Shown here: piece by piece, positions 13,758 through 23,801 of the stretch
How positions within the stretch are numbered: position 1 is the stretch's first letter
How the letters are laid out: each line of letters opens with the position of its first letter
Assembly (NCBI RefSeq): GCF_000315625.1
Contig: NW_005434662.1
Span: 603,064 to 641,548 of the forward strand
Direction of reading: 5' to 3'
From: Guillardia theta CCMP2712
Lineage: Eukaryota; Cryptophyceae; Pyrenomonadales; Geminigeraceae
Length of the DNA stretch: 38,485 bases
Notes under the pieces: model-generated
What the model was told of the DNA's origin: nothing
What the model saw: only the letters and a program-made list of their open reading frames with translations
Database searches by the model: none
Made by a program: the position numbers and the translations under genes

Positions 13758-14412
13758 AATCCCCCTCCAAGAGTTGCGAGTTACAAGGTTGGAATAGTTG
13801 CAGTACTAACCTGCCCATCCTCGCCACAGCACCTCCGAGTCCACCTCGGAGGCTCCTCGCTAGCTCCCCATGCTCCCCGCCCTCTCCGTAGATCAAGCCG
13901 TCGCTCTCCTCTACCCCCTCGATCTCTATGATGCCTCTCTACCCTCCCCTCCCCTCCTTGCCCCCTGGCTACACCTCGCCCACTACCCCGACCTCCTCCT
14001 CCCCTTCCTGCCTGATCGTGACGATCTCGATCCCTGCTCCCATCTGCCTCCTCCGTCTCCGACTGCCCCAGACCTGCCCATCCAGCACTGCTCTGCTCGC
14101 TGCTTGCTCGCTGCTGATCTCCCCACGTCCTCCGCCACCGCCTCCTCCTCCTCGCCGCGTCTTGCAGTCGCTCCTGTCTCCAGCACGACCCGGTCGACCT
14201 GGACGCCAGAGGAGCACAGGCTGTTTCTGGAGGCCTTGCGCATGTACGGGCGGGACGGGGCGGGGGCGGGGCGGGAGCATGGCAAGGCCGGGGTCGGGCT
14301 GGGGCGGGGAGTAGCGGTGAAGGTGTCGAGGCACATAGGGACGAAGACGTACGGGCAGGTGCGATCTCACGCGCAGAAGCACTTTGAGAAGGAGGGGCGA
14401 CGGGGATGGAGT
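13758..14412 (+). repeat. Tandem duplication unit B (MYB gene copy 2)
   Basis: This is the second copy of the unit at 10790-11460. It differs by in-frame deletions in the Ser/Pro-rich part of the gene and by an insertion upstream of the ATG. Confidence 0.9.
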
Positions 14413-14424
14413 GGATGGAACTAA
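13870..14424 (+). CDS. SHAQKYF-class MYB-related transcription factor, copy 2
   Basis: This intronless 184-aa protein is nearly identical to copy 1 in its N-terminal 75 residues and in the MYB-like repeat (TWTPEEHRLF through VRSHAQKHF). It shares the same Gly/Arg insertion and the same missing second Trp. The variable Ser/Pro linker is about 14 residues shorter and the last residues differ (GWSGWN against GWGVG). Indels keep the frame and substitutions are concentrated in the linker, so both copies look maintained, not one live and one dead. The two are about 3 kb apart in the same orientation, with an unrelated gene between them. Confidence 0.85.
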   Translation: MLPALSVDQAVALLYPLDLYDASLPSPPLLAPWLHLAHYPDLLLPFLPDRDDLDPCSHLPPPSPTAPDLPIQHCSARCLLAADLPTSSATASSSSPRLAVAPVSSTTRSTWTPEEHRLFLEALRMYGRDGAGAGREHGKAGVGLGRGVAVKVSRHIGTKTYGQVRSHAQKHFEKEGRRGWSGWN

Positions 14425-15466
14425 TTTGCGCAGCTTGATGAAGAGCAGTGGAGGCTTGATGAAACTGCTTGCAGTTGTAATAGTATTTCGCGTGAGGGTT
14501 TGTTTGGATGGTGGCAGCTCTATTATAGGGTTTTGTAATTCATTTTTCTAAATGCTTGCCAGGCTCATTTTTCAACTGTATCTTGTCTAATTTTTGCTAT
14601 GCGAACCGCTCTGTAATAAAGAGAAGAATGCGTATTAAGACTCTACTCGATCTGCTGTGGAAGCAGATGGAATAGGTTGTACAAGGCATCGAAGACCCAT
14701 TTATCACACCTACTTGAACTTGGACTTCAGAAAAGGAGTCATATCAGATTGAGCAGCAGTAACTGTTCTCCATGTTGCTTCAGTGAACGCAGCATTAGAC
14801 CTGGCGATATGTCTGTCTCTCGCAGGTTATTGCGTATCACTCTTCACCAGGCCTTCGGACAAAAGCCTCAAGATTCTGTCAGTCAGAGATGTAAATGACT
14901 CTATGATTCCATCATGACTGTATGGTTCTTTCATGACTGTATGGGTCCATCATGACTGTATGGTTCTTTCATGACTCTATGGTTCCATCATGACTCTATG
15001 GTTCCATCATGACTCTATGGTTCCATCATGACTGTATGGTTCCATCATGACTCCACGATTCACTATTTCAGATTGTTCTGCCCCCGGTTGTGTCAACTTG
15101 TCTTGAGGTCGGCGACAGCTCAAGCTTGTGCTACCGGAAGCAGCCATTTGCCACTAGCTACAGCGTTGTGAACAACATTGGGAAGGGTCTTCGACAAGCT
15201 TCATTTACAGCCTGTGCATGGCTTCTCTCAGTGATCTGCTTGCTCAAGGACCAGAGCTGCTAGATCTCTTCTGACTGGCCGAGCCTTCGCCGCCGCAGTT
15301 TCGACCATCGGTGTTAAATTAGTTGAGACCGTCAGTTCGCTATTAGTTGAGACCGTCAGTTCGCTACCGCACTTGGGGTCTTTGGCACAAGGGACCCTCT
15401 GTGTAGATTTCTCGATTTTTACGGGGGTAGGGGTTATCATTCTTTTTATTTACTCGATTCAATGGC
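14425..15466. other. Spacer with minisatellite and a short direct repeat
   Basis: No gene is supported. Besides the 19-bp array at 14893-15062, a 24-bp direct repeat (two copies of TTAGTTGAGACCGTCAGTTC plus flanks) lies at about 15316-15364. A short open stretch beginning ATGGCTTCTCTCAGTGATCT near 15220 looks protein-like but stops after 18 codons and is not placed in any model. Confidence 0.45.
14893..15062. repeat. 19-bp minisatellite, about 9 copies
   Basis: The unit TCATGACTCTATGGTTCCA is repeated about nine times, with a C/G alternation at one site (ctctat/ctgtat) and variant ends. Confidence 0.95.
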
Positions 15467-18400
15467 ATGAAGCTGCCCAAGTTGATCAGACCGTCCTGGT
15501 GCGAGGAAGAGGAGAGAAGGACCGAGGAAGAGGAGAGAAGGATCGAGGAAGAGGAGAGAAGGATCGAGGAAGAGGAGAGAAGGACCGAGGAAGAGGAGAG
15601 AAGGACCGAGGAAGAGGAGAGAAGGACCGAGGAAGAGGAGAGAAGGACCGAGGAAGAGGAGAGAAGGATCGAGGAAGAGGAGGAGGAGAGGGAAGGTGGT
15701 GGAGACCCACAGGGAGGCTGTGAGGCCTGTCCAGATCATTCTCAACAAAATGCGGATCAGACGCCAATGCAGGGTTCTTGCGATAGCAATGGAGAACAGG
15801 ACATGAGTAATTCTGGAACAAGACCACCAGGAGCGAATCATTCCTCATTGAGTCCCAGAAAGTTTCCAAAGCTAATACGATTGGAAGGAAGATCGATGAC
15901 GAACAACTATGATCACTGGAGGTTGCGAGAATTTGACTTCCTGTCCTGCTGTTGAATGAGAGACTTGGTTTTCTCCAGGTGCACACCAACGCCTCTTGCT
16001 TGTCTGAACGAGGTGAAACTTCCTCTTCATTGAGATGCACATCCTGATATGTTGGACAGATGAACGTCTCGTCATCCAGCCATACAGAACTAGCTGAAGC
16101 CGTCAATCTCATCAAATCCTTCATAGAACAAGTTGTGGCTGCCTTCGAGAAAAACGAAGAGTTGATAGAGAAGGTATAAGATATCTTTCAAGACACTTGC
16201 GAAGATTGATTGCTAGTTGCTAGTTTCCTCTTCCGAGAGCTTCAGAACACTGCATTCAAAAGCTTTACCTCTTGAGTGAGAAGTTGGATTCTTGGTTTCT
16301 AGAATGCTTGCGAGAAACCACGAGCTCGTCGCAGGCATCGAACATTCTGGTTGGCAGCCATTTTCATGTTGGAGGAATTTTCTGACACAACCGTTCCTGT
16401 CAACAGCCTGTCGACAGCAAGAAAAGTTCTGCAACGTCGTCACCTCTCCAATCTACTCCAAATCAGCCTGATCGCATGATGTCACCGAGGAAGATGGAAG
16501 TTGAGCAAGACTCTACCGCTTATTTGGAGCAAACCAGACACAGCAATGAAGATTTGGAGGTGCAAGCGCTGAATTCCGTGGATGAATCACCGCGGTACGG
16601 CCTGACGAAGAGGAGAGGGTTGAACCTCCCTGCCATCCTCCCTGGGCCTCAAAATTCAGACATGGAGGGAGAGGGGTTGCAGGTGGACTCTGGCTCGGAA
16701 CCTGGGCAAGGCATTCACCTGACTCCTCTGTCTCCTTCCTCCATCCGAAGCAAGAAAAGTTTCATCGACTCGGGGGAAGCCTTGTTTCCTCCGCAAGCAG
16801 TCGACAAGGGCCGCGCGCATGGAGGCTCCAAGGTCATATCTCCTTGTTGCCAGCTCCAGTTGTGAGTTCCTGTCAGGGTGGAGGGGCAAAAGTTCTGTCG
16901 CAATGGTCGGGGACCTCTCCGTTCAAGTCGATGACTCTATCCCCTGTCGCCGCTCTCAACAGGGGCGAGAGATACTTCAATGAGCGATCCTCGTCGAGTG
17001 CTGCCCAGTCTCCTCTGAATCGCCCGTTCTCAAGGGCCTCTTCGTCTGACTCGACCGCGAGATCGTCGGGCAAGAGAAGGTCTGAGCTTGCAGGCGGGCT
17101 GCTTCAGATCGCTGATGATGGCAACACAGAATCAAGGGAGGCAAGAAAGACCTGCGTTCCATCCTCTCAAGCTGGGTCCGAGGCTCGGGCTCCTCCCACA
17201 CATCGTTCCGCTATGTGTTCAAGGTTGTTGACCAGGACGGAGTCCAGTATCGGCACGAGCCACATTTCGACGCTCGTGTGTACAGGCAGAGGTGAGACGA
17301 GCTGCGGTCATCCGCGCTGCTGTTGCTTGACGTTTCCTGCTAGGTGGTGGGACAATGAAGAGGAGCAGTATGGACCAGAGTTCGAGGATCTGGTTGCTGC
17401 TGTTTGCATCCAGAAGAACTGGATTCAGGTTGTCTCCGGCCCCAAATAGCGTCTGCAGCTCCACCTGAACCCTTTCGCTCCGCTCAGGTCGCCAACGGCT
17501 TCTGGCTGCCCATCAAGAGTTTGGAGGGGACGCAGATCCTGGAGCTCGTGGAGATTCTTGATACCTGCAACCTCCTCGAGGATCAGGTGCGAGGCGCGAG
17601 AGAGGAGAACGAGGACAGGAGGTGACGACGTCAAACGAGCAGGGGGGGCAAGGGCTTACCGGAGCATGGAACCCGTTCACATCCTCCTCAAACGTCATCC
17701 TGTCTTGCGATCGTTCCACGGCACAGATAGGAGGAGGCGAGTGCTTGCGCTGTCTGGCAACCTGTCACGCTCCCTGCTGCCGCAGGCCGTCCTGGGGTCG
17801 CCATAGCAGAAGCCGGATACACGAGAGGGGTGCACCTGATCCTGCTCAAGGTCCTGCAGATGAGCAAGTAGGTTCTCTCCCTCCTCGCATCGATCTGTGA
17901 GCATTGACTGCAGGTACTGCTACGTTGGCTTCACCGAGCTGCCCGAGCAAGGGGCGGGACAGGACTCTGGCTCCCTCTGCACCATGGGGTGAGCGGCAAG
18001 GGAGGCGGTGGGACGACAGCCTGACGCCGCTCCTCCAGTTTCGCCATAGGTGGGAAGCAGGCCAGCAAGTCTCAGACGTCAGAGGCGGAGAGAGCAGGGG
18101 GTGGGGCCTGCCCTGTCCCTCAAGTCCGAACGTGGAGGAAGGGGGTGATGGGTGAGTTTGTGGTCTCTTTCCAGCAGAACGATGTCCTGGGGCTGCTGCT
18201 GGACATGGACCAACGGACTCTCGTCTACTACATCAACGGCAGGAGTGTCGGGCGCGTCTTTTCTCAGCTTCCCTCAGGTGCTGCTCCTGCTTGCGCCACC
18301 TCAAGGCTGGTCACTTACGACTGGGTCCTCCAGGCCCCTTGTTCCCAGCCGCTGGCAATCATCAGTCCGGAGCGGCAGCGTGCTTCAAGGCATGCTTCGG

Positions 18401-18470
18401 GGTCAAGTTCTCCCTCTATCAAGACCAGCTGCTTCCTGATCCGGAGTGCGCCTTGTTTCTTGGGACGTGA
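15467..18470 (+). CDS. Glu-rich repeat protein with C-terminal SPRY-like domain, 733 aa
   Basis: Thirteen exons fit with all phases consistent: 15467-15921, 16080-16173, 16303-16349, 16418-16832, 16877-17079, 17130-17291, 17344-17428, 17488-17586, 17643-17751, 17786-17867, 17914-17988, 18039-18277, 18334-18470. Most introns are 34-68 nt. The N-terminus has about nine 7-residue EEEERRT/I repeats. Then come a short helical stretch (LAEAVNLIKSFIEQVVAAFE), a Ser/Pro-rich linker, and an unrecognised region (IRSILSS-like helix, then FRYVFKVVDQDG, WWDNEEEQYGPEFEDLV and ANGFWLPIKS). The C-terminal 200 residues read as a SPRY/B30.2-like fold: SSNVILSCDRSTAQ, AEAGYTRGVH, YVGFTE, DVLGLLLDMDQRTLVYYING and GPLFPAAG. 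SPRY domains bind partner proteins; the partner is unknown. The exons at 16080-16349 are the least certain, and the 5' end may lie further upstream. Confidence 0.7.
15502..15690 (+). repeat. 21-bp coding repeat (7-residue Glu/Arg unit)
   Basis: About nine copies of GGAAGAGGAGAGAAGGACCG plus A, differing only at C/T in the ACC/ATC codon. In the frame of the gene above it encodes (T/I)EEEERR; in another frame it gives RGRGEKD. The high nucleotide identity suggests recent expansion. Confidence 0.9.
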
Positions 18471-19520
18471 GGTAGCGTGGTGAGAGCATAGCGCACAAGA
18501 TAGGATGACACTGAGACGTGTATGTTGGTTTTGTTCGAAGTCTGTTCTCACACTCTGATTTCTCCGTCGCAAGGGGTTTTGAGCTCTGATCCAAGGAGAG
18601 CGGGCGATGGGAGTTTGAGGAGAGATTGAATGTGTTGATGTTTGTATTTATTTATTATTTGAGTTTATTAGACTCTTAGAATGTCATAGTTATAAGAGCT
18701 ATTCCCGCTCATCTCTCGCCTATTGATCTGTCTAAAGGGGTTCCCAGACTTGGGAGGTCGGCTCTTTGTCCTATGGGCCCCGTAGTCCAGGTTGCTTCCG
18801 AATGAGATGCTTTCAGTGTTTTTGTCCTCCGTTTGTAATGTTTATGAATATGATCAAGAGTTACGATACACTAGGTTGGTTGAGACGGCAGCGTCTCCGG
18901 CAGCATAGCGCGACACCATCGCACAGAGCATGAGGTCGTCGACTTCTTCTGCCGCTACAGTGAAACTAGTGAGCCCTTGAGTCTCGGTGAGGGAGGAGGA
19001 ACGGTTGCGAACGCGGGGGGTAGACTGCGAAAGAGGCATGACGCTGAGGGAATGGCGGAGTAAGATGGTAGAAACCGGTAGAGGGTCAGACACGAGGACA
19101 GGGAGATGCGAAAAAAAGATGAACCTCGGAGGAGGGAGCAGGAGGGAGGAGCTGGAGGGAGGAGCAGGAGGGAGGAGCTGGAGGGAGGAGCTGGAGGGAG
19201 GAGCTGATGGGGTGTTTGGGAGCTTGAAGCTTTTGTAGGCCTGTAAGGGGGGCGAGAGGAGTAAAGTCAGCATGGTTGTAAAAATGAACTCCAACGATAC
19301 TCTTTTCGATGGGTGAAATCATCACAGTGGTAAGAAGGTCATCAAAGCACTTCTTTTCGATAGAAAAGGTTTGGAGCATTTGGAATCACTCGTTCTGGCG
19401 AACCTTGCGACGTCATCTTTACTACATAAGTGACCTACAGGTCCTATTAAGTGACCTACAGGTCCTATTTTGGGCAGGAAAAAAGTATGGCCGGATCTAC
19501 CCACCGCTGAACAAAAGAAT
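18471..19520. other. Spacer, possible short minus-strand gene
   Basis: A minus-strand reading frame from an ATG at 19273 to 18854 encodes about 139 aa. It starts with a hydrophobic stretch (MLTLLLSPPLQA), contains a Pro/Ser repeat from the 13-bp array, and ends with EEVDDLMLCAMVSRYAAG, which looks protein-like. No family is recognised and exon structure is unclear, so I do not call a gene. A 21-bp direct repeat (TAAGTGACCTACAGGTCCTA plus T) occurs twice in a row at 19427-19468, just upstream of the tRNA's 3' end. Confidence 0.35.
19146..19208. repeat. 13-bp minisatellite, about 5 copies
   Basis: The unit GAGGAGCTGGAGG is repeated about five times, with one C-to-A variant. Confidence 0.85.
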
Positions 19521-19602
19521 GCAGAGGACGGGATTCGAACCCGCGCCTCCGAAGAGATCGGTGCCTTAAACCGACGCCTTAGACCAACTCGGCCACCTCT
19601 GC
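19521..19602 (-). tRNA. tRNA-Leu, anticodon AAG
   Basis: The minus strand folds as a type II tRNA of 82 nt. The acceptor stem is GCAGAGG/CCTCTGC. The D arm is GCC...GGC with AGTTGGTC in the loop. The anticodon stem is TCGGT/ACCGA with loop TTAAGGC, so the anticodon is AAG with T33 and G37. The long variable arm CTC-TTCG-GAG is typical of leucine tRNAs. The T arm is GCGGG-TTCGAAT-CCCGT. There is no intron and no encoded CCA. A T-rich run downstream on the minus strand is a plausible polymerase III stop. Confidence 0.95.
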
Positions 19603-20208
19603 ATACAGAAATCGTGCTGCTCAACATTTATATACCCGGTTTTGTCAAATGACCCCTTGTGTTTCCCCTATTTCGCTGGTCATGCAAGGGGTAGGGTTAC
19701 CCGGTTTGCAATCGACCCCACCCCCCCTCTGGACTTTTCATGGACCGGTGAAGAATCACTTAAGAGTGCTGGCACGCTGGCACGAGGCCTGGCATGGCGA
19801 GGATGGAGGCGGTGGGGGGTCATGGGGAAGCTGCTGAGAGAGCCCTGCCTTCATGCTGCCTCCCGATCTCTTCTTCCTCCTACTCCATGTCTGCTCGCCC
19901 AGGGCAGGGTCTCTCCGCCTCCTCCTCCTAGGGAAACTAGGAGTTCTTGTACATCATCGTTAACCCCCCTTCGCCATCCCGATAGGGTCTCTCCCTCATG
20001 GCTGGCAATGTTGTCTCATGATCGAATATGTGCTCGTTGTTCCTCTTTGTAATGTGGTCAATTTCTCAGCGAACAAACGTATCAAACTCCATGCCAAACA
20101 AGATTAGTACCATCAAGTTTGTTCTGTTCTGTCACTTAGCAACACTGCAACTAACTGATCTCCCAATACCCCACAAGCATGCTAACGATGTTTCTTTTCA
20201 GATCCGCC
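19603..20208. other. Spacer with 5' flank of hisG
   Basis: No gene is supported. A GGGGTAGGG patch and a C-rich run occur at 19685-19735. Just before the hisG ATG there is a strong 3' splice-site signature (GCTAAC, a T-rich run, then CAG at 20201), suggesting a 5' UTR intron. Confidence 0.5.
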
Positions 20209-22031
20209 ATGGCTGAACGACGAGATCGCGCTCGCTCCACCAACACGATGAGTTCGATTCCCCCGGAGAACCTGCTCATGGGGGTTCCCAAGAAGGGAAG
20301 GTTGCACGAGCAATGCATGAAGCTGCTGGTACAAGGAGCAGGACTGGAGCACAAGCGACCTGAGCGTCTCGACATCGCTCACTGCACAGACCTTCCGGTC
20401 GAGTCTCCTGCCGTGCTGCCGGGGTGAGTGATGGCTGCCTGCAGGTCACGCTCGTGTTCCTTCCCGCACACGACATTGCTACTTACGTGGCGGAGGGAAA
20501 CGTCGACATGGGGATCACTGGGATGGACGTGAGCTGAGGATGTGCAGCTGCCTCTTGCTGACTCCTTGCAAGGTCATCGAAGAGACGGAGCCGCAGAACA
20601 AGGACCTCTCGATCGTTGCCAAGCTCGGCTTCGGGCAGTGCAAACTCGCGGTGCAGGCGCCTGCAGCGGAGGGGCTGAAGGATGTAAGTGAGATCGCCGA
20701 CGTGGCGGCCTTGACGAGGCTCCCGCAGGCTTCTGTGCTCGCAGGCAAGCGAGTGGTGACGTCATTCCCGGCGATCGCAGAGAAATACTTCAGCAAGTAC
20801 GAGAATGTGAGACTACTTGACCCACCCCAGCATGGGCTGACGACCATGGCAGGACAGCACTGGCAAGACGAAGATCAAGTTTGTCAGGTGCTGAAAGGCT
20901 TTGCTGGGAATCTGCTTCCTGACTGTTTCCTTCCTCTCCTCCTGCAGCGGGAGTGTGGAGGCGGCGTGCGGGTTGGGCCTGGCAGACGCTGTGGTTGACC
21001 TGGTTGAGACGGGAACTACCATGAGAGCGGCTGGACTCGAGATAGTGGAGACCATCATGGAGACAGAGGTAGAACAGGAGGAGGGGGAGAGGAGGAGGGA
21101 GAGGAGGAGGGAGGGAGAAGACGGAGGGAGGGAGAAGACGGAGGGAGGGAGGGATAGGAGGGAGGGTTTGGAGGTTTGAAGGGGTGGAGTTAAGGGAATT
21201 TCGAGGAGAAGGGGGATGAGTGAAAACATGAGGGCTAGGGAGAGGAGGGAACCAACGGTAGAGGACAAGGGGAGGAGCAGTCAGGGTTGTGGCATGTTGG
21301 CAACCTTGAGGACTCAAGGGAGTTCTGCACAGGCTGTTCTGATCAAGAACGTCAACACCCCTTATCCTGCCCTTGTTGAGACTATCAAGAAGAGGATAGA
21401 GGGATATCAAACGGCAACCAAGTATCAGATGATCCAGTACAACGTGCAGCGTGAGAACCTTGAAAAGGCGCTTGCAGTGAGTCCCACTCCTCTCCCGCTC
21501 CCTCTGGTCCTTCCACTGCTCCTCTTATGCTCCTGCTCTGCTGCAGCATCCTCCTTTCTCTACTCGTCTACCCTCCTTCCTCGTCCGTGCAATGTCCCTC
21601 CGCTCGTCCCCTCCTTCCCCTTTCTCTGCGCCTGCTCGTGCTGACTTGCAGCAGATCACCCCAGGCAAGCGAAGCCCGACGGTGTCGGCGCTGGAGGAGA
21701 GCGGATGGTGTGCGGTATGTGCAAACAAGAGGATGGAGGATGATGGAAAGGACAGAAGAAAGGAAAGGGGATGGTCAAGGGAAGCAGAGAGGGAAAGGGA
21801 GGCGGGCAGGAGCATGAAGGGGGGTTACATGAAATGAGAGTATCTGCAAATATAGAGGTGCTAACGAGGCCGCAGGTCTCTGCACTGGTGCACAAGAAAG
21901 ACGCGGCGAAGATCATGGACGTGCGTGTGAAGTTGGAGGAGGAGGAGGAGGAGCTAACGGCGTTGCAGGAGCTCGAGCGCGTGGGAGCAGATTCGATCCT
22001 TATCTTCTCCATCAGCAACTCCCGCATGTGA
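20209..22031 (+). CDS. hisG: ATP phosphoribosyltransferase (HisG)
   Basis: This enzyme joins ATP and phosphoribosyl pyrophosphate, the first step of histidine synthesis. Nine exons give 326 aa with consistent phase: 20209-20397, 20445-20528, 20573-20683, 20729-20806, 20853-20887, 20948-21068, 21333-21476, 21652-21714, 21876-22031. Diagnostic stretches are [17 protein letters not shown] (start of domain I), [20 protein letters not shown] and [30 protein letters not shown] and [10 protein letters not shown] (PRPP-binding loop), [11 protein letters not shown], and the C-terminal regulatory (HisG_C) part ending [11 protein letters not shown]. It is the long, single-chain form, so no HisZ partner is expected. 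The start at 20209 follows a strong acceptor site; no clear plastid presequence is visible. Two intron runs, 21069-21332 and 21477-21651, are long and repeat-rich, the others about 44-60 nt. Confidence 0.93.
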
Positions 22032-22253
22032 AGTATGAGAGGAGAAGCAGGTGGCCAGGAGGGAGGAAGAGGGTTGAAGGAGCGGAGGGTTCGGACATAC
22101 TTGGGGGAGGGGCCTCTTCAATCCTCCTGGGAGAGGGAGGAGGAGGAGGAGGAGGAGGAGGAGGAGATGAACGAGGAAGGTGGAGCATCTTCAAACAGCA
22201 GCGCAGGCTCTTGTCCAGTCAAACTGGGTAAAGTTTGTAAAGAGCAAGTGAAA

Positions 22254-22628
22254 TCACTTCTTGCGGAAATTCTTAAGATCCCCAAAGCCCGAGAAGAGGT
22301 CCGGCTTCTGCTCCTCCTGCTTAGCGGGGGCGCGATGCTCGCTCGAGGGGACGCGCGTGACGCCTGTCTGTGAAGGATGAGCGGCAGGAGCGTGAGGGGC
22401 CGGGTGCGAAGGCATGGCATCGTGAGCCTGCGAGAGAAGTCAAGGCGACGCAGGAGAAGGAAGGGGGGAGGGAGGGGGGGAAGGAAGGGAGGGAGAAAGA
22501 GTTTAAGGAAGGTGTGGGGGCAGGCACAGCAGAGGAGCAGAGGCAAGGAGAGTGAGACGAGAAGGACAGGGGGAGGTGGGGGCAGTGAAGTTCAAGGGGG
22601 CAGAGGGGCAGAGGGGCAGAGGGGCGGC

Positions 22629-22709
<81 letters not shown>

Positions 22710-23769
22710 GGAGAGGGTTCTACCTTGCCAGCCATCTGGGCCATCATCATCATTTGCTTCTGGAACATCATCTGAATCTGCGCGACCATCTGCTGCCCCT
22801 GCTCTGCAGTCATCATCCCGTTCATAACCTGCTGCTGCACCATGAAGACCTGGACCGATCGCGTCACCGGCACAGCACAAGTGGAGGAGGAAGGAGAGGA
22901 GGAGAGGAGGAGAGGAGGAGAGGAGGAGAGGGCAGCAGTGCAAGTTCTGAAGCAAGCGCGGATGGTGGGGGTAGGGAGCCATCAGAGGGCGAGGGTACTA
23001 CCTGCTGCTGCATCATCATGAACGCCTGTTGCTGTTGCTGTTGCTGCTGCGGTGACAATTGAGCACCAGCACCAGCACCAGCACCAGCTCCAGCTCCAGC
23101 TCCAGCTCCTCCACTTGCTCCAAACCCTGCTCCAACGCCTGCACCTACTCCGAGTCCAGCTCCAGCCCCAGCAGCTTGTAAGCCCGGGGCATGACCACTA
23201 GCATGCAAGTCGAGATGCGTGTGCCCGCTAGATCCAAGCAGGCCGCTAGTAGAGGAGTGACTGAACCCGTCCCTCGCTCCCTCTGCCTTGGCTCCTCCCT
23301 GCCCATCCATCATCAAGGACGAGGGAGCCTTGTGGGCCTCGGCAGGGCTCGCCTCCTCCACAACGGGAGGAAGGTCGGAGACCAGGTCGGCAAAGGGATC
23401 GTCGAATCCTCCCGACGGCTTGCGGGCGATCGGCTCCGAGCCTGCAGGAGGATGGTGAGAGGAAGGGAGGGCAGCAGCACAGGAACCACCGGACGAGACG
23501 TTGAGGTTGAGGCCTGACAAGGAGAAGGCAAGTGAGCTGGCGGAAGAGCACAAGGACAAAGATACCTGAAAGTTGATCCGACAGCCCCCCGCTCCCTCCT
23601 CCTGCTCCTCCTCCTCCTCCTCCTGCTCCTAGAGAGAACAGGTCCTGCCCTCCTGCTCCCCCTCCCCTCCCCTCCTAGCGAGAACAGGTCCTGGCCCCCG
23701 CTCCCTCCTCCTGACCCTCCTCCTGCGCCACCAAGCGAGAACAGGTCCTGTCCTCCTGCTCCTGCTCCT

Positions 23770-23801
<32 letters not shown>

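Noticed and set aside
14893-15062. Possible CRISPR-like array
   Set aside because: The 19-bp units are directly adjacent without spacers, and the DNA is eukaryotic; it is a minisatellite.
15486-16124. Minus-strand reading frame of 212 codons with repeated LPRSFSP
   Set aside because: It is the antisense of the Glu/Arg repeat and flanks of the plus-strand gene. The repeat keeps it open, no intron or motif supports it, and the plus-strand exons join in phase.
19642-20052. Plus-strand frame of about 137 codons upstream of hisG
   Set aside because: It has low-complexity Pro/Arg content, no motif and no ATG context; it looks like open spacer.
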